This document shows positions 1-13,512 of a stretch of 64,000 bases of DNA, in pieces. The number at the start of each line of letters is the position of its first letter. The stretch's first letter is position 1. The stretch is from assembly GCF_031755915.1 (NCBI RefSeq), contig NC_083385.1, positions 9,817,001 through 9,881,000 on the forward strand, given 5' to 3'. Made by a program: the position numbers and the translations under genes. The DNA comes from Ziziphus jujuba. Lineage: Eukaryota; Streptophyta; Magnoliopsida; Rosales; Rhamnaceae. Below the pieces are notes generated by a model, which worked only from the letters and a program-made list of their open reading frames with translations, made no database searches and was not told the origin of the DNA.

Positions 1-942
1 CTATATTGCAGCTATCTAGAACTCTAGCATAAATCATCCTAGGCCCTTTTTTGCGGTGAACTGCGACCCATACCCTAACTCTTATTCCAGAACTTCTGAT
101 ACATATTTTTAATTCTTGCGATCATTAGCGACATGGATAATGCAGGCAGTGCAGAGACTTTTCATGACCATGAATTGGCTGTGGTTGATAAACATCGATC
201 GTCAGAGTGGATAATTGGCTAACATTAATGGTCTGGTAACATTTTTCCTTTTTATGTGTAAACGAAAAAGTGCCTTTCTTATAACCAGTTTCAGCATATA
301 AATACATAAACCATGTCCAACGCTCATATGCATTGAGTAGATTAACATGTGAGCATCAAAGCTCATCTCTTGGCTACCCAAAGCAAACTCATTACTGAAG
401 CAGGCTCCAAGATTTGGACATCCATGGAAGAGATCAAAATGAATGTTATTAACCCCAACTCCTTCCCCCACCAGATGCACCCCCCCAAAAAAAAAAAAAG
501 AAAAAAAATTGTATGCAGAAAGCATGTACAGCAAAAATTTTAAACAAATAAAAGAAAGAAAGAAAAGTGAATACAAATATGAATTTGTTTAGCAAGTTGA
601 AAATGAGAAACAAGATGAGTAATCAGCCGCCGCTATCATATGGCCAAGCATTACCACAATTAGGCAAAACTTGTATGATATAGTAAGAATTTCTTTTTGT
701 ACTTTATTTATAATTTATATTATAAATTTATAATTTATATTATTTATAAGTTATATTTATAAATTTATATTATAAATAGAAATTATAAGTACAATATAAG
801 TAAAATATTGAAAAATAAAAATATTTATATGTTCTTTATATATTCAAATAAATACATAAATGTGCTTGCAATCAATCATATTGAAAATATCAAACAAATG
901 ACAGAAAAAGCACCCAGAAAAATGGTATTTAGCGTTGCTTAC
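1..942 (-). other. Presumed last intron / 3' end of the MORC gene, no exon resolved
   Basis: Positions 670-840 are extremely AT-rich (runs of TTATA/TAAATT), like an intron. Short open stretches occur on the minus strand around 125-307 and 342-576, but none reads as the expected Glu/Lys-rich coiled coil, and phase-0 continuation gives only short tails. The real last exon may be here unrecognised or left of the window. Confidence 0.4.
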
Positions 943-3900
943 TGCAGGCAAATTTTTCTGGAATGTACTTCTAGTGCTGCTTCCAGATTGTTCCTTTCTC
1001 AAATCCTGCTCAACATTTGCTGGAAGACTGACAATAGTTTCACCTAGATGCATATTTCCTAAGTCACTAACCGAAGAACCAGTGATATGTTGGTCAGCAG
1101 GTAACTGCTTCCCCATATTACTGGCAAGTCCAACAGGAGGTACAACAGGCGGATTCTTTTGGATGTTAGGTGCCTTGGAGCCAAAAACTCGATATCCCAC
1201 CAAATTACAGTGGCCTTTCCTGTATTGTCCAAAAGAAAATCCAAAAAACAAAACAGTTTAAATAATTATGGTTTCCATGTTTGATAAACATCAAAAAGAA
1301 AACAACCATAAAAACTTAGATACAACCCTTTGCCAGAGCACTGGGATTCTATTCCATGTTATGCTACTCTTAAAATTTATAAGGAAAGACTCAAAGACTT
1401 CCTAACAAAGAGAAGAGAAGTAAACTTCAAGGTAGAATAAAAAGCCATTCCCTCTGTCATCCACATTGCATTGTCAACTTCAAGAGTTACACTAAATTTA
1501 ACTCACCAGTATTCCATGACCATTTGCTTCAACTTGGTTTCAAGCCGTACAAAAAGTGATGATCTCTCAAAATCTTGCTTGTCATGTGCTGGGTTTATAA
1601 AATTTGCTTCAAGAACGCCTACGTTATATGACCACAATCACTAAAACAACATAATGCCCAGGAAAATATGATTGAATCAAGAGAAAAAGAACAATACCGA
1701 TAACACCATTGCCTCTGTTAGAACCATCAGGAGTGACTTTCCAGAAGGGCTGCAACAGTGTGAAACAGATTAAATTGATGATTAAAATATTTTGTAACTG
1801 GTCATCCCTCACAAAGTGCATGACTTTTTTTTATCATGTAACCAACATAGTGTCACAGACGAAGAAACTTTCATTTTTCATATGTTCATCCTATTGCATG
1901 AGCAAATTAGCTAAAAAACCTGACGTCCAAAATTTTTCAACATTTAATTTCAGGCAATCTCTGCAAAATAAAATCCACTTTAAAAATCACTTATACTCAA
2001 CACCAAAAATTAAAGCTTTAAAATCTTGGATACGTATAATTATTCAAAATATGTAAATCTACAGCGAAGGCACTATAAACACCATTGAAAATATCAAATT
2101 ATATGAAAGATTAAAATTACCAAAACCATACCCTGATGAGACGATTCTTATGGTACACGTTGAATCCGCTTACTGAAAGAGCAGGTGCTCCTTTTATAAA
2201 CCCAATAGTTGTTTCTGCTGCAACCTAAAGCAGGATATCACAGATGACTTTAAAATCTGAAAATATCCAAAAACTTGAGACTTCTGGATCTTAAAAATTA
2301 AGTGCATCTATCTAAGTGACCAAAATTGATTATGATATCCAAAGTGACTTAACTACAAGCTTGTTGGACCAGAAAGATATACAGAGAATGGAATGTGCAT
2401 GAAAGCAAACAACGAGATGGTTATAGGGGATTCTAGTACTGTGACTCTGTATGACTTTTTCTTTAGGAAAAATTAAAAATTCCATGTATCATCCACAAGA
2501 TAATATCATATAATAAATTTGAAAGCAAGAGCATATCCTTGCTCAAGAAACTAAAACACCAGCAAAAGATATGCGAGTAAGAATAAGGCACCTGCAGAGC
2601 TGTGGTCGAAGAACCACTTTTCATTCAAGTACTTACAACTATTTATAAATATGGCATATAGAAAAGACAATGCCCCACTACATCATTTATAACCTAGATT
2701 TTGATATAGAAAAGGAGAAAGAAGGACTAAAAAGACAGTGGAGAGATACGATATCTACATGACACCAATGACCAACACCATGTGATCATTTCATCTGTGG
2801 AAGGTCAGTCAACAAACTGTGGAGTTTTCTTTTCTTTTCTTTTCTCTCTCTCTTTTTTTTTTTTTCTTTTTTTTTTTTTTGACATTAACAAAATATGAAT
2901 TATGAATCACAGAGGGAACAATAACTAATAGATTTATAATCTCTGAATGTCTAGTTTGGCACCACTATACTTTACTTTGTTTATTTTAGTACAAACAATT
3001 GGTGGAGGCACCACACTAGTTGAGCGTTGATATGTAGCAATTTATCTCTAAATGGTAACAAAATTGCAGCAAAAGAAGATATGGCCATAAGAAAATTAAT
3101 GATATCCTGTTACCCATGCATCTTACCTGTTTTGATGTTGTAGCTAGTTGGGGTTTGTACAATACCACTTCTGAGTGAATTAATTCATCTGTTATATCAT
3201 ATTGCTCTACTGGTTTCCCTCTTAATATTATATTGAAGTTTGTAAATTTCCTGAGGTACAACATGGAAACATATGCCTACATGAAAGGAGAAAACTAATT
3301 AGATTAGAGTCTTCAAGTCAAAGAAATGATGCCGAATAATGGAAAACAAAACACATAAATTTAAACTTTGAAAAGCTACCCTTAATGAATAGCATAACCG
3401 GTAAGAAATATGGGATCGTAGTTCACTTAATCTTTTGTTTGATTCAGTTGCATGACTGGCTTCATCTCTCAACCGTATATCCTATGTCAAAGTTCAAAGA
3501 GAACAAAATCAAACAATGTAATCGTAGGTGGACATGTAAAGTATCCAACAAGTCAACAAGAAAGAAATACTGCCCAAGTTCAATCTGTCATAGACCATAT
3601 AAGCATGAGCCTTTCTCCTTCAAATTTTAAAGAGCAATCTAGCTACTTATTATTAGTGGTAACTTAATAATCCTATGGACCATATAAAGTGCTAAAATAC
3701 AAATTAATAAATTAATGAATTAGTATGAATGTTTAGGTGTGTTTCCATATTCTACAGAAAGACATTTTGTGTGATTATTAAAACATTTAAAATAAAAGGA
3801 TCCATGTGCATAAGATTAGGATAGACTAATAAGAAAGGATTCATGTAGTTATTTAATGGTGATTAAGCCATGAGCTAAGTTAAATAATCAACTCAACTCA

Positions 3901-6900
3901 ACTCAGCCCCAATCTTATCATTAGTATGTGAAAAATTAAAAACATCCAAGAGTGCAAAATTTCAGAGGTCAATATATTTCTTCAAATTCATGTACTCCCT
4001 TGATGATGTAGTATCCGTACAGAAGTTTTCCAAGTCATTAGTTCATACTAAAGACATAGGTAACATGCATCCGTATTTCTCCATGGTATCACTGAAAAAG
4101 GGTAACATACCTCTTCATCATCATCAAAACTCAATTCATATATGCCTTCATCATTGAGCCACAGGTTGTATACGATTACTTTTGTTCCATGGGCTCCAAT
4201 ATCCTCAAACTGGCAAATTCAAAACAAAATAATCAGGGATTAGAGCATATCGACTACATTCAAATGATAGAAAGAGATGCTTCTGGTCAGCTAGAAATAC
4301 ATACTAGAGAATACTTAATCTCTCTGGAAATATTTTGCAAAGCTAACAGATAATATTCTAAAGTTCTAAAGAAAGAATTAAATGAACCTGTAGCATGAGC
4401 TCCTCCTTTGAGGCAAAGGGAGACCACTCAAGGATTATTTTCAAGTTTGTACTCCAATCATCCTCTGAGCTATATATTATTGGTTCTGCCCAGTTGCCAC
4501 TGATGTCAAAATCAATCTGCAATTTAGTCAAACGAAAGTATAAATTCTGGTAAATGAAACCATTACAAATTACAAGGGCGAAACTAGAATTCTAAAATCT
4601 TGAAATTAAAGGGGAAAAAGAATACCATTGGAACAATAACATCATCCTGCCCCGTTTTCCTTAAAAACGTATAAGATAAAAGACCAACACTTTGGGTAGC
4701 TTGGCTAAAAGAAAAATGCAAGGTAAAAAAAATGTTACAAGCCATTGAAATATTTTAATACTAATCCAAAAAGCAGCACATCTTATTCATGCCATCCCCT
4801 AGGACACAGTCCAGATAGCGATGACCGTCCCTGGTTACAATCAAGCCTATGTTAAATATTCCACCATACCCAAACTTTAAATATATGCCCGTAAAAAAAT
4901 TTAATCCATGCCAAGTAAAAGTAGAAGAAAAACTAACTGGAGCATAGAGAAACAATAGTCCAAAAAGAGATATATATAAGTCAAATAATGCCTATTGAAG
5001 ATAACAAAGCAAATCAATGCCTAATAATGCATTTGAAACCATCTTGAGACTTTCATACTCATCAACCTGAGAATCAAGCAGAAATTTCTTTCCTTTTACA
5101 AGACTACTTTTAGCTAACCAATTTTTGCAAGTACTTGTGGATGGAACAAAAATAGTATCTTCTAGAGACAAGTAAGTTGAGATAATAATGTAAGACAGTA
5201 GAGAGTTGGCTGCCTGGTTTAACAATACAAATCTCCTTTAAAGACATTATTGCACTTTTTATACCGTTCATAATCAGATTCAATTAAAGAAATTATAACA
5301 GAACAATATATATACATATAAACAATGGAATTGAAATCATTTATGAAGGCAACCAGTTTCCAACTTCCAAACATAATAGACTGCATAAATCAATGTTTGG
5401 AAAGAAAAAAGATATAAGTACCTTGTCCGAGTTGCACGACTGAATACAATAACATCAGCTCCTAACCGCATGGTACTTGTCTTGAATCCATTACCATCTG
5501 GAAGGAAACATGCCTGAAACATCAAAATATAGAAATACATACAAAGATGTAGGACTTGGACAACCATGCAAACCACAGATGAGATAAATGAATGTATACA
5601 ACCAAAAACAAGATAAACCCTTATATAACATAAGTAAACATCTTAAAGTACATGCACTGGCATGCATGTTATGTGCTATTTAATGAAATCTGAATGTGCC
5701 TTGCTCTTCAAAGAAGAGCCGTTACTGCATGGATAACAACTACAATAAGAAGTTAGTTGCTTATCGGTTAAAAACAAAAGCAGTCGATACCATCACAAAT
5801 TACTAATCTTTCCTTTTCTCTCACAAGAAGCTCAACTACCTCATTTATAGTAACTATAACCCTTCACCTCAAAAGAAAAGAAAAAATGTTTTCTCACTTG
5901 AATACAACTATCCATAGGCCACTTGTTTTCCACAGCTCATACTTCCATTACAGAATTCTATCCAGAACTCTCTGCTTTCGTTTCGAATAATCCAAAGCTG
6001 ATTCCAATTAAAAAATAATAATAATAAAAATAAAACCAAGTGATATCTAATGGAGTCACCTAGAAAGATGTGAATTTAGCGATCTCTTTTTTCTTCTGTA
6101 TTTATCAAGATACAGCAGGCTACAATACAAGGTTGACAGCCTTTTTCCCAAATTTCTTTATTACAATACAAAGAAATACAATAGCTCAAAGAAGCTCAAA
6201 ATTGTCAATTGTATCCTTGAACCTTAGATTTTGTAATTTGATTCATAAGTGCATTTAATAATTCTCAATTTGGACTTTAAATCAAGGCAACAATACCAGG
6301 ATAAATACTTTTAAATCCTTTATTTGGCCCAATAAAAAATAAAAATAATAACCATCTAAGAAATGCCTAGAGCAAAGGACAAATGACAAGAACAGCGTTA
6401 GCAAAAACACAGGACTGTGTAATTCCAAAAATGACCCTCAACAACCTAAGCCAACAAGCAATAGAAAGATCAAAGAATTACATTGCCCAATGGTTGTGTC
6501 AGTCTTCTTCGAAGAATAGCCTAAGCTCATACATTTCCGAATACCTTCAGGATCCATTCCACCGCCATCATCTGCACAGGAAGCACCACAATTTCCACTT
6601 TTCTTTTCCCAAAAAAAAAAAAAGAAAGAAAAAAACTCTTGACATAAAACACAAATCATTATCAGGATAGGGAAAATCAAATATGAACCATACCTTGGAA
6701 GACTAAGGCCGGAGAGTTATCCTTCATGACACCAATTTTATCAACCTTCACAAAAGTAGCACCATTGTGTATCTGAATTAAAGGCAGGGAAAAGAAAAAA
6801 GAAAGTAGCAGTTAGTTCCCATATGTCTTGTTCAGAAAATATATTTACCCTATTCAATGAAGCATAAAGAGAATTAAGTGAAACAATACCTCATCAACAG

Positions 6901-7657
6901 CATTATCCAAAAGCTCAGCAATTGCTGCAAATACATAAATAATTAGACTATAAAAAGGAGACTATGCAACTTACTTCTGTAGAAAATATAAGTTTACACA
7001 CTGATAAGCATATAAACACTTTTAGTGGCGTATATACCACATGTTTATAGCATTTTATCACTTGTCATTCAAAGCTACAAACATAAAAGGTCGAAAACTC
7101 TAAGCAAGAGTCTTACAGTCAAAACATAAGTCCTAACTCCTAACTTTCACTTAATCTCAAAGGCTAAATATTTTTTACAGTAGCTCTACAAACAAATCCT
7201 TAAAAATTACTTTACAAACAAATCCTTAATAATTACTTTCTGCAATATGCACTGTGCTTCTTCAGAAGATTCAGGAAGGTCTAATTATGATAACAATACA
7301 TCCATAAACAATGGGCACACAACAACTACGAGGCTGCATCTTTTACCCCAATCTACCATGCAAAAATTCAAAAGGTCTGCTTCAACATTTTAGAACCCAC
7401 ATGTGCAGTGTGCCTAGTTGCCTCCAAAAACAAGAAAAGTATAATGCTTTCTCCCATTATTCATGGATTACAAATGGTACAATTAATGCAAAAACACAAG
7501 TTAGCTTCTGATTTTCCACTTCATTTATTAGAAATTATGCAGGCAACCAATTAAATTATAGGCAATTCAGTTTAGCATATTTACCTCCAAAAGCCCATTT
7601 ATGCGAAGTTGCATTAGAATGAAGAAACTTTGGATGAACACGGGCATGCTCCAAATT

Positions 7658-7688
<31 letters not shown>

Positions 7689-8076
7689 AAAAGTAGACCA
7701 ACCAAAGAAAACGTTGGTGTATAATCCAAACAAGAAAAATAAAGCGAAAAAGAGTGAATAAGGCAAATAAGCATAAAAGATTGGACAGTGAACCTTCAGC
7801 AGCAACGACGGATTTGAAAGCGGGACCAATATCAACAGCCCCAGCTTTCCAGAAACTCCGGAACAGAAGGGTTTGATTGTCGGTGACAACGGGTGGGGTA
7901 GTTGGTTTAGAGGTCTGCTGCTGAGGCTGTGGTTTTGAGGGTTTGGTGGGAGTTGGTGCTTTGTTCGACGAAGCTTTCCTATTCCCTTTACTAGCAGTAG
8001 TGCCCGCATCATTCTCTTCGTCGCTGCTCTCGATATCCACCACATCGATGGGTTTCTTGACTGTTTTAGGCGGCAT
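943..8076 (-). CDS. MORC1: MORC-family GHKL ATPase (MICRORCHIDIA 1/CRT1 type), C-terminal end unresolved
   Basis: Plant MORC proteins are nuclear ATPases acting in heterochromatin condensation, RNA-directed DNA methylation and immunity. Fifteen exons can be read on the minus strand: 7794-8076, 7585-7659, 6890-6924, 6694-6772, 6482-6571, 5422-5497, 4626-4704, 4388-4516, 4111-4209, 3380-3481, 3127-3276, 2132-2224, 1698-1749, 1507-1618, 943-1219. They stay in one frame (1,731 nt, 577 codons). The GHKL (Bergerat) motifs are visible: ELLDNAVDE with the Mg-binding Asn near residue 127, DDGGGMD near residues 158-164, and GNGFK near 189-193. The S5-like MORC middle domain follows (e.g. YLRKFTNFNIILRGKPVEQY). 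There is no CW zinc finger, as expected in plants. ELLDNAVDE fits the MORC1 clade rather than MORC6 (from memory of the family). The start is the ATG at 8076, before an acidic, Ser/Pro-rich leader. A donor (GTAAGC) follows 943, but I could not place the next exon, and the usual C-terminal coiled coil was not recognised at 1-940. Confidence 0.9.
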
Positions 8077-9690
8077 TTGGAAAAAGAAAAAGAGAGTCTA
8101 TTTTCTGAATAACTTGAAATTTTGCCCCAAAAAATAGAAATTCATGGAAATAAAATGTATTACAGTGGAGTTTCGAAATTCGTATAAAAATAGTTATATG
8201 AAAACAAGAAACTCTTTTAATACTTTGAATTTGCATGAAAATTCAACTTCGCAGAGCTTTTGCTCTGTGTACTTTTCACCGGCTAAATTTGGGAGGGAGC
8301 GACACCGAGAGAACGACAGAGGGAAAATTGCAAAACGATGTAGTTTCTTTTTGCGTGTTAGGCTCCAAATCAAAACGGTGCACATCGGAATGGCGTTATT
8401 GCCACGTGCATTCCTCCGTCATATATTCGTTTTTCCTCTTTTGCCCCTTGGCTTTTAAAAAAAATTATTTTTTAGTTTTCCCGCATTTCCCAACGTTGGC
8501 ATTCTTTTTAACAGTCTCTTCCTCTAATCCTTGTTCTGTTTCGTGGGTTCGACCTTCAACTTGTAATTAATCAAAAAATACGTGTCTTTTCTTTTTTTTG
8601 AAAAATTAGTATGGTTGTGCATCCCAAATATACTATATTAGGATTGATGCAATATTTTGTATACCTATCTTACATAATTTTTATATTATTGATTTTTCTT
8701 TTCAAAAGCTTAATGGAATTGATCACGTGACAAATATATTTGTTGTTTATACAAATATTAAAAATTTTATTTAAAATATAAATAATATATTTCAACCAAA
8801 AAAATGTATACTTATTAATAAACGTTTATTATCTTGCAATACACATTGAAATATATTTTTTTTCAAATATATAAACATTGGAAAAGATAAGGGCAATAAA
8901 CGTATCAGCACTTAAAAGTCTGACACTATTATGTGAACTTAAGCTGCAAGTTAATCCTTTTGCATCTCTTGCTTTCTGAAAAGTTTCTTGACATACTTTC
9001 CTTGAGAGGCCTTTCACTGATGTTCTTTCTTTTTCCTTTTTTTTTTTTAGGATGAATTTTTGACTGATGTTCATGTTAAGCTCTAAATGGCGGCATAGAA
9101 AGGTGTTTGTGTTTAAATAGAACAAGCAGTTTTTTTACAAGCTGACTACACGGCAGAGGACTAACAATGCGAAAAGGCGTACTTCGTATAATATTTTGGC
9201 ATGCTAAACCTCTCTCCGTATTAAGTTTGATGTATATTTTATTTTATATTTGCAGGTGTTGCAATGATTTGCATCATTTGACCTGGATCAATTCAAAGTA
9301 AACATGTCCCGACCCCGTTGAATTATTGTCGTATCTTGCTTATGTTCTTTGTCGTATCTGTCTCCGTTTAACTGGTTTTATTTTATTTTTCCGTGTTAGC
9401 ATTTTAGTGGCAAGAAACAAAAGCCTATCCCTGGAGTTGTTCGTTTACCAAGATGAGGTATGCGACACAAAGATGCTTTTAATGAGAGAAGTCATGGAAA
9501 CACTCTATATTTTTAAGCTTTCTTGTTGCACGAGGAGACATAGCTATTGTTGCAACCCTGGGCCGAGCACAAGTATTGCTCTAGAAAAGCTCAGCCCATG
9601 ATGCAGTGTGGCCCAATTAATTAACTGAATCCTTAACCCAATTTGGTAGGTTGATAATCCACTTGCCAATATCATGTACTATGACCCACC
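8077..9690. other. Upstream region of the MORC gene, otherwise non-coding
   Basis: This holds the presumed 5' UTR and promoter of the minus-strand MORC gene, with a G-box (CACGTG) at 8403-8408 about 330 bp upstream of its ATG. From 8570 to 9130 the sequence is AT-rich with no convincing coding frame. No further gene was recognised. Confidence 0.5.
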
Positions 9691-9776
9691 CAAGATCCCC
9701 ATGTGGGTCCATCCAAACCAACAAAACAAAGCCAAGATTTGTGAAACAACTTTAACATTGAATATAAAAGGGGCAA

Positions 9777-12772
9777 TGTCAGGATCCGTCCAAAATTTTT
9801 CATCGGAATCCTAGATAAATCCTGATTCCAGGAAAATCCTACTGAACCCTCCAATGGAAAATCCGGCAGAACCTCCCCTAAGGGTTGGACTTACCATAAA
9901 TTTCCTGCACTGAAAACACACTTCTATATTCATCCCCTTATTTTTCCCACATTACTACAACTTGATTCCACAAATTTACAGCACTCCAAATGAATAACAG
10001 TAATACAGTGCATAATTAATACATAAATATCCAGGACAGTATACAGAGCTACATGAAGTACTATTAAGTATAGAAATTATACAACAAGGATGAAAGAAAT
10101 ATTAAAATTGAAATAAATGAAGAGAAAGGTAACTTCTCGAACTATGACAGCGACGGAGATTAGGTTCGCTCCGGAAGAACGTCTACCACCCCTTGCACCT
10201 AAGGGAACGGAATTTAAAAAAAAAATGAGATGCTAATCATCTCAGTGAGTGACCCTATCTACTGTACACTTTTAATATTAACAATATAACAAATAAAGGG
10301 ATTTAATTAATCAATACCAAACAGTTAAATAAATAAATAATAATAAACATTTAAAAGTAATAATTTCTCTCAAAATTCTCACTATTCACTCCGTTGGAAA
10401 TGTTCCCCTTTTAAAACATTTTCGCAAAACCCGTTATTCGTATTTTCCGAAAACCAAGGAATCAATTAATTTAATAAATAATAATTAAATAATCCAAATA
10501 TAAGTAAAATGTAAACAATATAATAAATAATTTTTGAACACTTTAGGGTTTGAAATTTCTATCTGAAAATTTATACTTGACGCACCACACCATATACTAG
10601 TGATGTCCTTCGATACCCAGCATCCCTAGCACCGACTGGCGGGGAGGCTAAAGATAGAAACTTGCATACGACGCTTCGGCGTCCCGACAGCACCGCTGCT
10701 GAAACCGTCATCCCGGCCACAAAGGGGGGCGGCTATGGCCAATATCAAACTTGCCTGCTCTCGGTCCAATGGCAACTCACAGGAGACATAATAACTTGCG
10801 CGCTAATCCACATATACAGCCAGAACACCAATATTGTATGAGTGCGTCTAAAATAAATAACCAAATTTTTCAAAAATTTACCGTGGGAATTATACCATTT
10901 TCCAAACTCACCATCCCACATTTTTCTTTAACATTTCCGGTACAAAACCACCGATAACAATATATAAATAATTTTTTTCGTATCACAAGGTCCAACAATT
11001 AACATTCCACGGGCATAATTATGAAATTTGAAACCACCAATTTAAACCAATCATGCCCAAAAATAATATTAAAATCCAGATACAATTAATTAATGAAAAT
11101 ACCTTGCTCATGCGTAATAGATACAATTAAATCACAATAATAATAATAGTCAGGAATTTCTTAATAACCCAAAATTCCGTTTAGCATCAATGGGTATATA
11201 TATATATATAAAATAATATTTTTTCACAATTATATTTAAATTCCACCACATGAGCATAATTCTAGATATCAAATTAACACCAAATAAATATAATTAATCA
11301 TCCCAAAATAGTTTTAAAGGTGGATCACTCACCTGGAGCACACAATTAACCTAAGATCCTCCATGGGATCAATTCCACGACACACACGTGCTCCTAGAAC
11401 AACAATTCACACACAGTCAAATAAATTAATATTTTATTCAGGTAAATAATACCCGGTACCCGGGGGGTTAAAAACAAACGTTAACCAAAATTGATGAGTA
11501 ATATACCGAAACGAAGCTTGAGTGACGAGGATTATGAATCCGGTCTTACTTCCCGGAGATCGGACCCGAGGTGGCCGGAATCTCGCGGAAAAGCTTTCAG
11601 AATTTAACTCTTCGATTCTCTTAAACCATCGCGAATTGGAGGAAAATGACACCGGATTTGGATTCAGGGGGTTGGAATTAGTGGGGAGGGACCGGCGGTG
11701 CAACTGGGTACTCGCCGGAATAGTGATTTCTTCGGCGAGCCGTCGCGGTCACCAGCAACTGTCGCTGCCGGTGACGCGTCCGATGGGCGATAGGTGAGAT
11801 TTTTGGGGGTTTTGTAGATCGAGGGAGAGGGTTCCAACGGGACCGGCGGTGAGGCAAACGAAGGCCGGACGACGAAGAGATCTGGGTTTGAAGATTTTCG
11901 GCCCCTCGTCAGAAAATACTCCGATCCCGGCCCGTCGGAGGTCCGGTAGCCGTGAAATTTGGTGGGCTAGCCAGAAATGAGGAGGTGGTGAGGGATGGCT
12001 GGTGCGTGTGGCCTGAAAATGGCCGGAAATGGGTCAAACGGTGGTGGCTGGTGGTGGAGGGGAAAAATCGCCGTCGCCGGAAAACTCTCCGATCCCAGCG
12101 CGTTACTGGCCGGTTGGCCGTGAGATTTGGGTGGCCGATCGAAATTAAGGAGGCGGAGGCAGTGGGGTGGCGCGTGTGGGGAAAGGGTGGCCGGAAAACG
12201 ACTAAGTGGCGGTGGCCGGTGGTTTTCTCTCTCTCTCTCTCTCCTCTCTCTCTTTCTCTCTCCTCCCCCGCCGTTTTGCCAAAATAAAAGCCATCGTAGG
12301 TGACACTGTTCACCCACGTAGACCTCTCAGATGTCGTCACGTGGCATCACTGTTCACTGATTCAAAAACATTAAAATATTATGGTAGTCGGAAAACTTCA
12401 CACGTCCATAACTTTTTAACCAGATGTCCAATTTAAGCGTGCCGCTAGTCTATGAACTCGTATTGACGAGCACTTTACAACCATACAAAAGTCAAAGAAA
12501 AATTCTACAACCATAAAAAGTAAACTCCCGGCACCTTTTGGACAATTTGAATCTCGACTTGTTTTGCCCATAACTTTCAAACCGTAGCTCCGTTTTCGAC
12601 GTGCTACTAGTCTACGAACTCATGCCAACGTGTACTTCGTAACGGTACCTCAGTCAACCTAGAATTCCATCCACGTCAAAAAATCAACTTTTGACCCCTT
12701 CGATCAACGGTCAACGGTCAACCTCGATCAAAGTTGGAAAATTTCCGTTGTACTTTGGAATGGGGTGTTACA
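9777..12772. mobile_element. Solo LTR, 2,996 bp, Gypsy-like, with GGCAA target-site duplication
   Basis: The element begins TGTCAGGATCCGTCC and ends GGGGTGTTACA, i.e. with TG...CA. It is flanked by identical 5-bp direct repeats GGCAA at 9772-9776 and 12773-12777. It has no gag-pol, primer-binding site or second LTR, so it is a solo LTR left by LTR-LTR recombination. Inside are two imperfect copies of a roughly 168-bp GC-rich module (from about 11910 and about 12078), a CT microsatellite at about 12225-12265, and two related segments near 12400 and 12575. The length and the GC-rich module suggest a large-LTR Gypsy family; that assignment is inference. Confidence 0.85.
11910..12245. repeat. Two imperfect tandem copies (~168 bp) of a GC-rich module inside the solo LTR
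   Basis: Both copies run CTCCGATCCC...GGCC...CCGTGA(A/G)ATTTGG...GGCGCGTG/TGCGTGTG...GGCCGGAAA, starting near 11910 and 12078. The base composition is clearly GC-richer than the surroundings. No protein is inferred, although long frames occur by chance. Confidence 0.6.
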
Positions 12773-13269
12773 GGCAATGTGTACCATGCAAAGGTATATC
12801 ATCCTCTGTTGCATCGAATCTGATGATCATCTTTTTTTCCACTGTCAAGTTGTCAATGCCTTATGGTTTGCAATGCCTTGGATTCTAAAATGGGAATCTC
12901 TAACTCATCTGTCTCTAGAAGAAAAGCTAAACTTGATTATGAACCCAGGTGGGGTCTTTTTGGTTCATGATAGAGACAAAGAGGATTTCTTTCTCTACGC
13001 CACTATCTTATTGAATCAAATATGGAAATTAGAAACCAAGCCCTGTTTGACAATGAAAAATTCTCTCTAGACAAAACAATGGATAGTATGAAGATCAGAT
13101 TTCAAAAGGCAAAAGCTTTCTTTGCTACGACTTGTTCTCTGATACACTACTTTTAGCATCTCTTTCTCTGTTCCTATCAAAAAATAGTTGAAAATAACAT
13201 TAATAAGCATAAAATAATAATAATAAGAATAAATATTAGTAATAAGCTAAAACTCACCATCATAAACTT

Positions 13270-13505
13270 CATGAAGGAAATGATGTCTGCCTCTGCCTTC
13301 TCAGCCTCTTCAACGATGCCTGCCTCAGCTTCTTCAACCTCTTCAGAAACGATGACTGCCTCTACTTCTTCAACGACGCCTGCCTCTGCTTCCTCAACCT
13401 CTTCAACGATGCCTGCCTCTGCTTCTTCAACGATGACTGCCTCTACTTCTTCAGCCTTTTCAGATACGATGACTGCCTTTGCTTCTTTAGCCTTTTCAGC
13501 ATCAA
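13270..13505 (-). repeat. Degenerate tandem coding repeat (E-x-A/V-E-A-x-I-V units)
   Basis: Units of about 24-48 bp (plus-strand look CC-TCTGCTTCTTCAACGATG) recur roughly seven times. On the minus strand they encode Glu/Val/Ala units like EEAEAGIV and EEVEAVIV; on the plus strand they would encode Ser/Ala/Thr. The donor site at 13258 and the coiled-coil character favour the minus strand as the coding one. Confidence 0.7.
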
Positions 13506-13512
13506 AATCGAC

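Larger units (their letters stand above)
9699..13160 (+). pseudogene. LINE reverse-transcriptase zinc-binding (zf-RVT) C-terminal fragment, split by a solo LTR
   Basis: After 12778 the plus strand encodes a typical zf-RVT segment: two Cys, then ESDDHLFFHC, then an aromatic-rich stretch with ALWFAMPW, followed by the tail region of non-LTR retrotransposon ORF2 proteins. The frame shifts near 13020, where the continuation reads NQALFDNEKFSLDKTMDSMK to a stop near 13156. Joining 9776 directly to 12778 keeps the frame, giving CETTLTLN before the Cys residues, as in intact domains (TLN.xx.RG...C..C). The 5' part is therefore the short piece left of 9776. No RT or endonuclease domain is present, so this is a 5'-truncated, dead LINE remnant or a captured fragment. 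Confidence 0.65.

Noticed and set aside
11434..12436. Long overlapping ORFs of 76-143 codons on both strands
   Set aside because: They lie in the GC-rich repeat module of the solo LTR, overlap on several frames and resemble no protein; chance frames from high GC.
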